A stretch of DNA of 64,000 bases from Chitinophagaceae bacterium BSSC1 (GCA_002256435.1 NKJC01000002.1:477996-541995); one strand, 5' to 3'. Positions 18,305-28,301 are shown, counted from the first letter of the stretch. Notes: generated from the sequence alone by a model not told the origin. Translations and numbers: made by a program.

Positions 18305-18366
18305 GGAAAGCAAGTTTTGGGACAATCTAATTTACGTTTGATGCCCAATCTTCCTTGATTTATTTT

Positions 18367-18380
18367 CGAAAACGTTATCG
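18367..18380. promoter_or_regulatory. Candidate LacI-type operator between thuA and susC
   Basis: CGAAAACGTTATCG is a near-perfect palindrome centred on AACGTT, as expected for LacI-family operators. The extended halves TTTTCGAAAACG and TTTACGATAACG agree at 10 of 12 positions. It lies in the shared 215-nt promoter region, 63 nt upstream of thuA and 140 nt upstream of susC, so it could control both blocks. Confidence 0.55.
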
Positions 18381-18519
18381 TAAATAGTTTCGAGGTTTTA
18401 GAAGACTAAGGTTTTTTTAATCGATTTCTGATTTAATTTGAAGTCATTAATAGCACGAATACAGCTAAAATCGATTGCCGTTGTAGTGTTTATTGATATA
18501 ACCAAACAACAATTGCCAA

Positions 18520-21500
18520 ATGAAAAAAAAACCAAAACTCCTAACAGGAGGGCGAGGATTACTGCGTTGTGCCGTAATTGGAGTACTTTCCCTGTCTGCC
18601 CTTGTACCTGAAGTACAGGCAAGATCAACCAACATTGCGGGTTTTACTAAGAACATCCCGCCAATTAGTGTTACCGGTAAGGTGACTGATTCAAAAAACA
18701 ATCCATTGGAAGGCGTTTCCGTTGTGATTAAAGGAACCACACGTGGAGCCACAACAGATGCACAAGGTGTATTTAAATTGAGCAATGTTCCAGATAATGG
18801 TACATTGGTTTTTAGTTTTACTGGTTTTTCTAACAAAGAAGTATCTGTAAAAAACAATTCCACTATTAATGTATCACTATCAGAACAAGTTTCCGGCTTG
18901 AACGATGTAGTCGTAGTTGGTTATGGTACTAGAACCAAGAAAGACTTAACAGGTGCTGTTGCACAAGTAAAAGCTACCCAATTAGAAAACGAAAACCCTA
19001 GGTCTGTACAAGACATGTTGCGTGGTAACGCGCCTGGTTTGGATGTTGGTTTTGACGCTAGTAACAAAGGCTCAAACGCCAGTTTACAGATTCGTGGTAA
19101 AGGTACCCTTACGGCTAGCTCTAGCCCATTGATTGTATTAGATGGCGTTATCTACCCTGGTGGCATGGAAGATATTAATCCAAATGATATCAATACCATT
19201 GACATCTTAAAAGACGCAAGTTCTGCAGCCGTATTTGGTGCTAGATCTGCAAACGGTGTTATCCTAATCACTACTAAAAAAGGTAAAATGGGCAAACCCA
19301 TCATCACCTTAAATAGTAATGTTGGATTAAACAGACTTTCCAACAAACCACATTTATTAGATGCCAACGAATTTTTAACTTGGCGTCAGGATGTAAGATG
19401 GGCCATGTCTGCGTTTGATAGTACTTCTAAACCAGGTGTACAATACAAATTCTGGAATCCAACTACATTGCCTTCATCTATTTCAGTTGCACAGTGGTTG
19501 GCCTTGGATGGTTCAGCAGGTGATCCTACCGTTGCTTGGTTAAACCGTTTGAGCTTAAAACCAGTGGAGATTGCTAACTATCAAGCTGGGAATATCATTG
19601 ACTGGGAAAAGAAAATCTACAACCAGAGTGCTATGCAACAGGATCATACCATTAGCATTGCACAAAGAAAAGAAGACCTTAACTACTATTTCTCCGTGGG
19701 CTATTTAGAGTCTCAAGGTTTAACAGTAGGTGATAAATACAAAACCTTCCGTACACGTTTCAGCTTGGAATCTAATATTGCCAAGTATTTGACTGTTGGT
19801 ACAAGCATTCAATTTGCCGAAAGGGATGAAAGTTCTGTATTGGTGAACTTAACTGATATGATTCATACCACACCTTATGGTTCATGGTATGGTGCTGATG
19901 GTGTTACTTTAAGGGCCTCTCCTAATGATGACCCAGGTAATAATGCACACCCTTTCTTGGGTAAAGAATACACTGATAGAATGTACAAGTATGACAATTT
20001 ATTCGGACAATTGTATGCTAAGGGTAAATTGCCTTTTGGATTCTCTTATTCTGTTACCTTCTCTCCTAGGTATGACATGTTGCGTGAATACAATCACCAA
20101 TCTGCTAATAACCCAACACTTGCAACCAGAAAAGGTATTGTAGATAGAAGAAATCAAAGTGTATATTCTTGGAACTTGGATAATCAGTTAAACTGGTCTG
20201 GTAAATTTGGAAAACATAGCATTGAAGCTACATTCCTAGCCAATGCTGAGAAATTCCAATCATGGAATACCAATATCCATGCTGAGAACTTTGCACCAAA
20301 TGATAACCTGAGTTTCAACAGTATCCAATCAGCTACCCTGCCATTTACTGCATCTTCTGATGATCAGTATGAAACAGGTGACGCCTTGATGGGTAGGGTT
20401 AACTATAATTACAATCAGCGCTATTTCTTGACTTTAACAGCTAGAAGAGACGGATATTCTGCCTTTGGTCAACAGAACCCAAGAGCCACTTTCCCATCTG
20501 CTGCTGTAAGCTGGGTAATTAGCGATGAGGGCTTTATGAAGAATACTTCTAAATGGTTGGATTACGCTAAGATTCGCCTTTCTTATGGTGAAAACGGGAA
20601 CCGTTCCATTGGTAGATATGCCGCTTTGTCTAATCTATCTTCTGGAACATATACCTATGTTACCGGTGGTGGTGCAGCTTATAGCGTAGGTTTTGTTCAG
20701 GCAAGTAACTTATCTAACCCAGGTTTGAAATGGGAAAGAAACTCTTCTATCAACCTAGGTTTAGACTATAGCATCATTAAAGGAAAAGTAACTGGATCTA
20801 TTGATTACTATACCAGAACTACCAAAGATTTGTTGGTGAACAGAACCTTACCAACTGTAACTGGATTCACAAGCATCTTAGCTAACTTGGGTGAAGTAGA
20901 AAACAAGGGTATGGAATTTAGTTTCAATACCACCAATATCAAGAATAGGAATTTTGAATGGAGGTCTACTATAGCATTCTGGTGGAACAACAACAAAATC
21001 ATTCACCTATATGGTGCTACTCCTGATTTTGATGCCAGTGGAAAGCAAATTGGAACTTCTGAAAAAGACGATATTGGCAACGGATGGTTTATTGGTAAAA
21101 ATATTAACTCTGTATTTGATTATACCATTAGTGGTGTTTGGCAACAAGCCAATTCTGCTGATGCAGCCAAATATGGTTATAAGCCAGGTGACTTCCGCTT
21201 ACAGGATACCAATGGCGATGGTAAGTATACCATTGCTGATAAAGAATTCCAAGGTGCTACTACCCCAGACTTCTCTTGGAACTTGAGAAACGAATTCAAG
21301 ATTTACAAGAATTTTGATTTCTCATTCACTTTGTATTCTAAAATTGGTCAATTGAGCCAGTTTAATGAAGCCAAAAACGTGGACAATTTCTATGATCGTT
21401 CTCAGTTCTATCAACGTCCTTACTGGACACCAACCAACCCAATTAATGACTATGCAGCCATGATGTCAAATGCAGGTGGTGGTGTTACTTGGAACGTTTA

Positions 21501-21708
21501 TAGAAAGTCTACTTTCATCAGATTGAGCAATATTAGTTTGGGTTATACAGTACCAACTGAAATAGCACATAAATGGAAATTGGATGGTCTAAAAGCTTAT
21601 GTAAATGTGGTGAATGCCGCTGCATTCTCTCAGTGGAATTATTTTGATCCTGAAAACAAAGGACCTACACCATATACTATCAACTTTGGACTTAACCTGA
21701 CATTATAA
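18520..21708 (+). CDS. SusC-family TonB-dependent outer-membrane transporter
   Basis: 1062 residues. A signal region at the N-terminus (to about residue 36) is followed by a carboxypeptidase-like regulatory domain (VTGKVTDSKNNPLEGVSVVI, about 48-125), a TonB-box-like stretch near DVVVVGYGTRTKKDLTGAV, the plug with IRGKGTL, PLIVLDGVIYPGG and IDILKDASSAAVFG, and a 22-strand type barrel ending in INFGLNLTL. It imports a glycan oligomer with the SusD partner 27 nt downstream. The neighbouring GH88, esterases and uronate enzymes point to an acetylated, uronic-acid-containing oligosaccharide. Expression is likely controlled by the LacI protein encoded at the end of this block. Confidence 0.95.
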   Translation: MKKKPKLLTGGRGLLRCAVIGVLSLSALVPEVQARSTNIAGFTKNIPPISVTGKVTDSKNNPLEGVSVVIKGTTRGATTDAQGVFKLSNVPDNGTLVFSFTGFSNKEVSVKNNSTINVSLSEQVSGLNDVVVVGYGTRTKKDLTGAVAQVKATQLENENPRSVQDMLRGNAPGLDVGFDASNKGSNASLQIRGKGTLTASSSPLIVLDGVIYPGGMEDINPNDINTIDILKDASSAAVFGARSANGVILITTKKGKMGKPIITLNSNVGLNRLSNKPHLLDANEFLTWRQDVRWAMSAFDSTSKPGVQYKFWNPTTLPSSISVAQWLALDGSAGDPTVAWLNRLSLKPVEIANYQAGNIIDWEKKIYNQSAMQQDHTISIAQRKEDLNYYFSVGYLESQGLTVGDKYKTFRTRFSLESNIAKYLTVGTSIQFAERDESSVLVNLTDMIHTTPYGSWYGADGVTLRASPNDDPGNNAHPFLGKEYTDRMYKYDNLFGQLYAKGKLPFGFSYSVTFSPRYDMLREYNHQSANNPTLATRKGIVDRRNQSVYSWNLDNQLNWSGKFGKHSIEATFLANAEKFQSWNTNIHAENFAPNDNLSFNSIQSATLPFTASSDDQYETGDALMGRVNYNYNQRYFLTLTARRDGYSAFGQQNPRATFPSAAVSWVISDEGFMKNTSKWLDYAKIRLSYGENGNRSIGRYAALSNLSSGTYTYVTGGGAAYSVGFVQASNLSNPGLKWERNSSINLGLDYSIIKGKVTGSIDYYTRTTKDLLVNRTLPTVTGFTSILANLGEVENKGMEFSFNTTNIKNRNFEWRSTIAFWWNNNKIIHLYGATPDFDASGKQIGTSEKDDIGNGWFIGKNINSVFDYTISGVWQQANSADAAKYGYKPGDFRLQDTNGDGKYTIADKEFQGATTPDFSWNLRNEFKIYKNFDFSFTLYSKIGQLSQFNEAKNVDNFYDRSQFYQRPYWTPTNPINDYAAMMSNAGGGVTWNVYRKSTFIRLSNISLGYTVPTEIAHKWKLDGLKAYVNVVNAAAFSQWNYFDPENKGPTPYTINFGLNLTL

Positions 21709-21734
21709 GATAACCCAACATTAAATCAGAAGAC

Positions 21735-23612
21735 ATGAATTATAATAAATTTAAAATAGCCCTTCTGCTATCAGTTGTTGTTATCAGTACAACTACACTG
21801 ACTAGCTGTAATAAGGATTGGCTCAAACCCAAACCTTTATCTATATACTCTCCAGAAAACACCTTGGTAGACGTTGCCGGTTTTAATGCTGCATTGGCTG
21901 CATGTAATCGTAACTTGAGAACAGAGTGGTATGGAGATGGAGCACCAATTATCACTGAGCAAATATTTTCAGAAGTAACTGTAGATGGAACAGATGATAA
22001 AACAGGACCGGCCCAAAACCTAGACCTGCAAATTAAACCAGATGCCAACCTAAACTCTCCTGACTTTAATAGGATTGGATGGTATTGGAATCAGGAATAT
22101 GTGGGAATTAGAATGGCCAACACCATCATCTCTCGTCTACCAGGTACTGCCACAATTTCTGATGCAGATAAGAATATCTTAATGGGCAAAGCTTATTTCT
22201 ACAGGGCTTATGATTACTATCGCTTGACCAATCAGTTTGGAGATGTACCCTGCCCTACTAAAGAAGTAACATCTGCTAAAGTTGACTTCACTACTGTTAA
22301 AAGAGAAGTGATTTTAACTCAAATGAAAGCAGATTTGGACTTTGCGGTAAAATACGTTCCAATGACATCAGATAAAGGTGATGTCAACCGAGGTGCATGC
22401 TTGCACTTGTTAACCAAAATCAATTTGGCTCTTGGTTTATTTGATGACGCCATTGCTTCTGCAACAGCTGTCATCAATGCTGGTCCTTATAAATTAATGA
22501 CCAATCGTTTTGGAGTGGATGCAGGTATTGCTACTAAGAATGTTACATGGGATCTACACCGTCCAGATAACAAATCTGCTGCAACCAATACAGAAACCCT
22601 GTTCTTGGTAACTGATCGTCTGGGAACTGCCAGTGCCTTTATCAGTTCTATGTTGGATGGTGGTACTGGTGGTACCCCAGGCATGAGGATCATGCGCCAG
22701 GCTGCCCCAGGAGTTTCTATTGGTACTACTATTTTTACCCCTGCTGGCAGAAACGGTATGACTGCTTCCGGTGGTGTTGAAATTGATATCATGAATATTT
22801 ATGGTCGCGGTATTGGTCGCGCCAGAAATACTTCTTACGAGTACTGGGAAATTTGGGATGACCCAAATGACCTTAGACACGATTCTACCTCTGGTAATTG
22901 GTTGTATCCAGAAAACCTACGCTATAATAACCCAGCTTTAAAAGGAGTTGATACTGCTTACGGATTGCGATTAAGATTGTATGACCCTAAACAAGGTAAC
23001 AAATTGCTTTGTGAAGATACTTTGCGTAGATGGTATCCTTGGCCTCATTACAAAGTATTCGTTCCAGATACAGAAAACATACCTATGCAAGGAGGTCACT
23101 CAGACTGGTATGTGTTCCGTTTAGCAGAAACCTATTTGTTGCGTGCTGAAGCATATCTCTGGAAAGGAGACGCCGCAAGTGCTGCTGCCGATATTAATGC
23201 AGTTAGAACTAGGGCAAAATGTGCTCCTTACACCGCAGCTCAAGTAGATTTCAATACTTTACTCAATGAACGCGCTCGTGAATTGTATTGGGAAGAACCT
23301 CGTAAGACAGAATTAACTAGAATGGCATATTTATTTGCCAAAACTGGTAAATCTTACAATGGTAAAACTTATACCCTTGCCAATTTCTCTACCTCTAATT
23401 TCATGGTAGACAGAATTTTGGATAAGAATATTTTCTTCAAAACCAATTTTGTAACAGTTCACGCTGACCAATTCCGTATTAGCCAATACCATGTATTATG
23501 GCCTATTCCACAGGGTGCTATCCTAGCTAATCCAGATGGAAGAATTAATCAGAATATTGGTTATAGTGGCTCTGAAGCTAATACACCAGCAAGTGACAAA
23601 ATCATAGATTAA
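21735..23612 (+). CDS. SusD/RagB-family glycan-binding lipoprotein
   Basis: 625 residues, starting MNYNKFKIALLLSVV, with a lipobox (LTSC, Cys25). The alpha-helical tetratricopeptide-like part is seen in KAYFYRAYDYYRLTNQFGDVP and EVILTQMKADLDFAVKYVP. The C-terminal RagB/SusD signature is LAETYLLRAEAYLWKGDAASAAADIN followed by ERARELYWEEPRKTELTR. It lies 26 nt after susC, the standard pair. It sits over the transporter as a lid on the cell surface and captures the oligosaccharide. The length is slightly above the family mean because of long loops in the middle. Confidence 0.95.
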   Translation: MNYNKFKIALLLSVVVISTTTLTSCNKDWLKPKPLSIYSPENTLVDVAGFNAALAACNRNLRTEWYGDGAPIITEQIFSEVTVDGTDDKTGPAQNLDLQIKPDANLNSPDFNRIGWYWNQEYVGIRMANTIISRLPGTATISDADKNILMGKAYFYRAYDYYRLTNQFGDVPCPTKEVTSAKVDFTTVKREVILTQMKADLDFAVKYVPMTSDKGDVNRGACLHLLTKINLALGLFDDAIASATAVINAGPYKLMTNRFGVDAGIATKNVTWDLHRPDNKSAATNTETLFLVTDRLGTASAFISSMLDGGTGGTPGMRIMRQAAPGVSIGTTIFTPAGRNGMTASGGVEIDIMNIYGRGIGRARNTSYEYWEIWDDPNDLRHDSTSGNWLYPENLRYNNPALKGVDTAYGLRLRLYDPKQGNKLLCEDTLRRWYPWPHYKVFVPDTENIPMQGGHSDWYVFRLAETYLLRAEAYLWKGDAASAAADINAVRTRAKCAPYTAAQVDFNTLLNERARELYWEEPRKTELTRMAYLFAKTGKSYNGKTYTLANFSTSNFMVDRILDKNIFFKTNFVTVHADQFRISQYHVLWPIPQGAILANPDGRINQNIGYSGSEANTPASDKIID

Positions 23613-23638
23613 TTCAATTTTCAGTACTATTGAATCTC

Positions 23639-23673
23639 GGATGCCACACCAAAAAGTGTGGCATCCTTTTTTT
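23639..23673 (+). terminator. Strong intrinsic terminator after susD
   Basis: GGATGCCACAC (23639-23649) pairs fully with GTGTGGCATCC (23656-23666) around a CAAAAA loop and is followed by seven T. It separates susCD from the enzyme genes, probably giving partial read-through control. Confidence 0.92.
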
Positions 23674-23716
23674 GAAGACCTTTCTGAATTAATATTGTGA
23701 TACAAAATCAGCAAAC

Positions 23717-24919
23717 ATGAATGCTACTTTAAAAAAATTAATCCTTCCCAGTCTATTATTAATGACTGTTTCTCTGGATGCTCAAAAAACAAATCAACCC
23801 AATCCGGACTTGGTTAAAACATTTGACAAAGCCTTGGCGGGTGCAGCTAACCAATACAAATATTTGAAAAGCATCACTCCTACTGATGTAATGCCCAAAA
23901 CATTCTATGCAACCAAAAAGCTAGAAACCAGCAAAACAAGTTGGTGGACCAGTGGATTTTATCCTGGTTCTTTATTTTATTTATACCAAGCTACCAAAGA
24001 CACCGCCTTATATAACGAAGCAACAACTCGTTTACAAATACTAGAAAAGGAACAATTCAATAAAGGAACCCATGACCTAGGTTTCATGATGTTTTGCAGT
24101 TTTGGCAATGCTAATGCCATTCAGCATGATAAAAAATATGATGAGATTTTGATGAACAGTGCCAAGTCTTTGTCAAATAGATTCAATCCCACTGTTGGTT
24201 GTATCAAATCATGGGATCATGGCACATGGAAATTTCCTGTGATTATTGATAACATGATGAACTTGGAATTACTCTTTTGGGCCACCAAATATTCAGGAGA
24301 CAGTAGCTACTACAAAATAGCCGTAACACACGCAAATACTACCATGAAGAACCATTATCGCAATGATTTTAGTTCTTTCCACGTGATTGATTATAATCCC
24401 GACAATGGTTCTGTTCATGAAAAGAAAACAGCACAGGGCTACGCCGATGCTTCTGCTTGGGCAAGAGGTCAAGCATGGGGACTCTATGGATACACGGTTA
24501 TGTATCGGGCCACCAAAGACAAAAAATACTTGGCTCAAGCCAATAAAATAGCGCATTTTATTATTGACCACCCAAGACTACCAGCTGATAAAATCCCTTA
24601 TTGGGATTATGATACACCAGATATTCCTGCAACATACAGAGATGCATCTGCTGGATCTATTGCAGCATCTGCTTTACTAGAATTAAGCAAATATGCGGAT
24701 GCAAAAAATAGTGTTATCTATTTCAAAACTGCAGAGAAAATTTTGAGTGCTTTATCTACTCCTACTTACACGGCAAAGCCTGGTGAAAATGGTGGGTTCA
24801 TTTTAAAACACAGTGTTGGACATTGGCCCGCAAATTCTGAAGTTGATGTACCACTTACCTATGCAGATTATTATTATATAGAAGGCATGATGCGCTACAA
24901 AGCAATGCTTAATAAATAA
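23717..24919 (+). CDS. GH88-family unsaturated glucuronyl hydrolase
   Basis: 400 residues with a Sec signal (cut near SLDAQ). It has the (alpha/alpha)6-barrel sequence pattern of GH88: WWTSGFYPGSLFYLY early, then Asp120 in THDLGFMM and Asp178 in VIIDNMMNLE. Their spacing matches the two catalytic Asp residues of Bacillus unsaturated glucuronyl hydrolase (88 and 149). QGYADASAWARGQAWGLYG is another family signature. It cleaves an unsaturated uronic acid from oligosaccharides made by polysaccharide lyases, and the product can enter uronate catabolism. No lyase gene is in the window, so the oligosaccharides come from elsewhere. It is followed 14 nt later by the esterase gene. Confidence 0.9.
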   Translation: MNATLKKLILPSLLLMTVSLDAQKTNQPNPDLVKTFDKALAGAANQYKYLKSITPTDVMPKTFYATKKLETSKTSWWTSGFYPGSLFYLYQATKDTALYNEATTRLQILEKEQFNKGTHDLGFMMFCSFGNANAIQHDKKYDEILMNSAKSLSNRFNPTVGCIKSWDHGTWKFPVIIDNMMNLELLFWATKYSGDSSYYKIAVTHANTTMKNHYRNDFSSFHVIDYNPDNGSVHEKKTAQGYADASAWARGQAWGLYGYTVMYRATKDKKYLAQANKIAHFIIDHPRLPADKIPYWDYDTPDIPATYRDASAGSIAASALLELSKYADAKNSVIYFKTAEKILSALSTPTYTAKPGENGGFILKHSVGHWPANSEVDVPLTYADYYYIEGMMRYKAMLNK

Positions 24920-24933
24920 CCGTTAACTGATTC

Positions 24934-25716
24934 ATGAAAATTGTCTTACAATTTTGTTGCTTAGTATTGTTATTTCTTGCAAATGATGTAACCTGTCAAA
25001 CCAATGAGCCAGCAATGCCAAAAAACATGGATCTATACCTGCTGATTGGTCAATCCAATATGGCAGGCAGGGGCAATATTGAACCAGCATATGCCATTCA
25101 AGGAAATGAACGCCTGTGGATGTTGACCAAACAAGGTGAATGGTTACCCGCCAAACATCCCTTGCATTTTGACAAACCCAATATGGTGGGCGTTGGACCA
25201 AGTCTGGCTTTTGGATTAGACATGTTGCAAAATGGGGACCATCCAATTGGCTTAATCCCCTGTGCGGTGGGTGGCAGTGCTATTAGCAGTTGGCTAGCTA
25301 GTGGCTTTGACGCTGCTACCAATACCCATCCTTTTGACGATGCTGTTATACAACTCAAAAAAGCCTTAACCTCAGGCCAATTAAAAGGGATTATCTGGCA
25401 CCAAGGTGAAGCAGATAGTTCTCCAGAAAAAAGGAAAGACTATTTAGCTAAACTAGCTATCATGATCAATGCATGGAGAGGATTGGTGAACAACCCCAAT
25501 CTCCCCTTTGTTGCTGGAGAAATAGGCGCTTTTAATGACGTACATCAGGCATTTAATATTGAATTAAATAAGTTGCCTAGTTTAGTAACTAGAACTGCTG
25601 TAGCATCCTCAAAAGGATTAATTGACAAAGGAGACCATTTGCATTTTGATGCAGCATCTGCTACCGAATTGGGTAAAAGATTTGCCATTAAAATGAAACA
25701 ATTGCAGGAACAATAA
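24934..25716 (+). CDS. Exported CE6-like acetylesterase (SASA domain)
   Basis: 260 residues with a Sec signal (about 1-21). This is an SGNH hydrolase: LYLLIGQSNMAGRG holds the nucleophile Ser41, GIIWHQGEADS is the block III-like segment, and GDHLHFD holds the catalytic Asp234 and His237. The compact size and order fit carbohydrate esterase family 6, which removes acetyl groups from xylan-type polymers. It lies between GH88 and uxuA with gaps of 14 and 11 nt, so the three genes are one operon. With the longer esterase at 6027-7985 it suggests an acetylated substrate. Confidence 0.88.
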   Translation: MKIVLQFCCLVLLFLANDVTCQTNEPAMPKNMDLYLLIGQSNMAGRGNIEPAYAIQGNERLWMLTKQGEWLPAKHPLHFDKPNMVGVGPSLAFGLDMLQNGDHPIGLIPCAVGGSAISSWLASGFDAATNTHPFDDAVIQLKKALTSGQLKGIIWHQGEADSSPEKRKDYLAKLAIMINAWRGLVNNPNLPFVAGEIGAFNDVHQAFNIELNKLPSLVTRTAVASSKGLIDKGDHLHFDAASATELGKRFAIKMKQLQEQ

Positions 25717-25727
25717 ATAACTATTAG

Positions 25728-26912
25728 ATGAAATCTTTGATAGCAATGGAACAAACCTGGAGATGGTTTGGCCCCAATGACCCGGTTAGCCTACAAGACG
25801 TAAAACAAACAGGTGCAACTGGCATAGTATCGGCCTTACACCATGTACCTCATGGTGAAGTTTGGGAATTGGACCAAATATTGGAAAGAAAAGCCATCAT
25901 TGAAAAAATGGGGCTAACCTGGTCTGTTGTTGAAAGTATTACGGTTCATGAATCTATCAAAACCAGAACTGGTGCATACAAAGACTATATTGAAAAATAT
26001 AAGACATCCATTAGAAATGTAGCAAAAGCTGGTATACCCATCATCACTTACAATTTCATGCCGGTGAATGATTGGACAAGAACCTCATTAAATCATCCCA
26101 TGGAAGATGGGTCACTTGCCTTGTATTTTGATTGGATAGACCTAGCAGTTTTTGATATCTATATTTTAAAAAGACCAGGATCTGTAACTACTTATCCGGA
26201 AAATATATTGATTGCTGCGGAGCAGCGATTTAAAAACTATACCCAAGAACAATTGGATGCCATTGCTGGTGTGGTCATGTTTGGAATTCCAGGTGAGGCA
26301 AAAACCACTACCGGAATGATGCTTGAAAAGCTAGCCACTTATACCCATATTGACCATGCAGCATTGCAAGACAATCTTTGCCATTTTCTTTCAGAAATTA
26401 GCCCTGTAGCAGAAGAGTGTGGGGTTAAATTGGCCATACATCCTGATGATCCCCCCTTTCCTATTTTAGGCTTGCCCAGAATTATGAGCAAATTGGAAGA
26501 CATGGAGCATATTATTCAAAAAGTGCCCAATCCTGCCAATGGCATTTGTTTTTGTACAGGTTCCTTAGGTGCATCTGAAAAAAATGACTTGCCCTATATG
26601 GTCAAAGCCTTGGGAAATCGTATTCATTTTGTGCACTTACGAAATACTAAGAGAGATGAAGCTGGTAACTTTTTTGAAGCTGATCACTTGGGTGGCGATA
26701 CTGATATGTATGCCGTGATGAAAGAAATTTTAAAAATTCAACAGGAATACCAAGTTTCGCTTCCATTTAGACCGGATCATGGACATCAAATGTTGGATGA
26801 TTTGAACAAAGTAACCAACCCTGGTTATTCTGCCATTGGGCGATTGCGCGGATTGGCAGAATTGCGAGGATTAGAAATGGGCATTTTGCGTTCTTTAGAA
26901 AATCAGCAATAG
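25728..26912 (+). CDS. uxuA: Mannonate dehydratase (copy 1)
   Basis: 394 residues, about the normal UxuA length. It converts D-mannonate to 2-keto-3-deoxygluconate in the cytoplasm. The TIM-barrel enzyme has [12 protein letters not shown] at the start, HPDDPPFPILGLPR, FCTGSLG, HFVHLRNT and [11 protein letters not shown], which supply the divalent-metal ligands and active-site residues of the family. It is 11 nt after the esterase gene. A second in-frame ATG (25746) gives a start one turn before WRWFGP. A paralogue lies at 32663-33862; this one is in the sugar operon and should be induced with it. Confidence 0.96.
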   Translation: MKSLIAMEQTWRWFGPNDPVSLQDVKQTGATGIVSALHHVPHGEVWELDQILERKAIIEKMGLTWSVVESITVHESIKTRTGAYKDYIEKYKTSIRNVAKAGIPIITYNFMPVNDWTRTSLNHPMEDGSLALYFDWIDLAVFDIYILKRPGSVTTYPENILIAAEQRFKNYTQEQLDAIAGVVMFGIPGEAKTTTGMMLEKLATYTHIDHAALQDNLCHFLSEISPVAEECGVKLAIHPDDPPFPILGLPRIMSKLEDMEHIIQKVPNPANGICFCTGSLGASEKNDLPYMVKALGNRIHFVHLRNTKRDEAGNFFEADHLGGDTDMYAVMKEILKIQQEYQVSLPFRPDHGHQMLDDLNKVTNPGYSAIGRLRGLAELRGLEMGILRSLENQQ

Positions 26913-26945
26913 CAAAGGTTTCAATCTATTTTCGTCAAATTTTAC

Positions 26946-26969
26946 CGATAAATTCCGAAATTTTTATCG
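26946..26969. promoter_or_regulatory. Inverted repeat upstream of the lacI-type gene
   Basis: CGATAAA (26946-26952) and TTTATCG (26963-26969) are exact inverted arms with a 10-nt spacer, 43 nt before the regulator's ATG. The CGATAA half also occurs in the palindrome at 18367-18380. It may serve autoregulation. Confidence 0.45.
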
Positions 26970-27011
26970 TTCTTTTTTCGTAGATTGTACCCTACAACTA
27001 ATTGCCCTGTC

Positions 27012-28028
27012 ATGTCTAAAGTAAACCTAAAAGACCTAGCCAAAGAACTGAAGGTCTCAGTTTCTACTGTATCAAAAGCACTTAAAAGCAGTCATGAGAT
27101 CAGTGCTGAAACCAAAAAAAGGGTTCTGGAATTGGCTCAAAAAATGGGGTATAATCCCAACCCCTATGCGGGTTTCCTAAGGCACCACAAAAGCAAAACC
27201 ATTGCCATAATTGCACCCGAGTTAACCAATAATTTCTTTATTCAAGCCATTAGTGGTGCAGAATCTGTAGCTCAGGAAAAGGACTATCACTTACTGATTT
27301 ATATTACCAATGATGATTATCAAAAAGAAGAAAGTATTGTAAAGCATTTACAAAATGGTCGTGTAGATGGTGTGATTATTTCCTTAGCAAGTACTACTAA
27401 AGGTTATCAGCACCTGAACGATCTAATTCACACGGGTATTCCTATTGTTTTTTTTGATAGAATTTGTCACGAAATAGAAACAGCCAAAATAACCACGGAC
27501 GACTTTGCTAGTGGATTCAATGCCACCAATCATTTAATTGAAAACGGTTGTAGAGACATAGCCTACCTCTCTATTTCAGAGAATCTTTCAATTGATAACA
27601 AACGCAAACAGGGTTATTTAGAAGCATTGATGAAACATGATATTCCTTTTGATCCTAGTAGAATAGTTCAATGCAATACGGACGAAAAAGCTAATTTCAA
27701 AAAAATCAAACAGCTTTTACAACAAGAAAAAAGACCTGACGGCGTATTTGCATCAATTGAAAAATTGGCTTTAAATACTTATTATGCTTGTAAAGAATTA
27801 GACCTAAACATTCCAAAAGATGTAAAAGTCATTTGTTTTGCCAACCTCAGAACAGCGCCATTATTAAACCCTTCTCTCACTACCATTACCCAACCTGCAT
27901 TTGAAATGGGAAAACAGGCAGCAACCATACTCTTTAAAAATTTAGACAAAAAAAGAACCCTGATAACAAATGAAAATATTGTTCTAAAATCTGAATTGAT
28001 TAAAAGAGAATCTACTCATGTGAATTAG
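27012..28028 (+). CDS. LacI-family transcriptional regulator
   Basis: 338 residues from ATG at 27012; an upstream in-frame TTG at 26985 is not needed. The N-terminal helix-turn-helix is VNLKDLAKELKVSVSTVSKALK with the hinge MGYNPNPYAGFLR following. The rest is a periplasmic-binding-protein-like ligand domain (TIAIIAPELTNNFFIQ, DGVIISLAS, IPIVFFDR, DGVFASIEKLA). It is likely a repressor or activator of the hexuronate locus, responding to a sugar or uronate intermediate. Lone LacI regulators at the end of such operons are common in Chitinophagaceae, where hybrid two-component systems are absent from some PULs. Confidence 0.93.
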   Translation: MSKVNLKDLAKELKVSVSTVSKALKSSHEISAETKKRVLELAQKMGYNPNPYAGFLRHHKSKTIAIIAPELTNNFFIQAISGAESVAQEKDYHLLIYITNDDYQKEESIVKHLQNGRVDGVIISLASTTKGYQHLNDLIHTGIPIVFFDRICHEIETAKITTDDFASGFNATNHLIENGCRDIAYLSISENLSIDNKRKQGYLEALMKHDIPFDPSRIVQCNTDEKANFKKIKQLLQQEKRPDGVFASIEKLALNTYYACKELDLNIPKDVKVICFANLRTAPLLNPSLTTITQPAFEMGKQAATILFKNLDKKRTLITNENIVLKSELIKRESTHVN

Positions 28029-28209
28029 AATACATATATAGCCTTCCACTTTTTTATAGCTATATATTGTAGATTTCTAGCTGTCTCAAACTAGATAAGA
28101 TAAATACTTATTTTTTCTAATATTAACTTTTACCAACTGTCCTGTACTGTAATGGCCAATCCGTGCTACAACATTTATTTTTCGCGGTTTAAACATTAAA
28201 AATTATTTC

Positions 28210-28237
28210 TATAAAACTGACATTAGTCATTTTTATA
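28210..28237. promoter_or_regulatory. 28-bp palindrome in the pckG promoter region
   Basis: TATAAAA-C-TGAC-ATTA-GTCA-T-TTTTATA: the outer 7-bp and inner 4-bp arms match fully with one mismatch pair between them. TGAC-N4-GTCA has the spacing of Crp/Fnr-family sites. It lies 64 nt upstream of the pckG ATG in a 273-nt gap (28029-28301) that otherwise holds only AT-rich sequence with a direct repeat AAACATTAAAAA on each side of it. Confidence 0.5.
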
Positions 28238-28301
28238 AACATTAAAAAGGGTGAAACTTTGATACAGAAAAACAACATTTTAGAACCATAAATTTTTTTG
28301 T

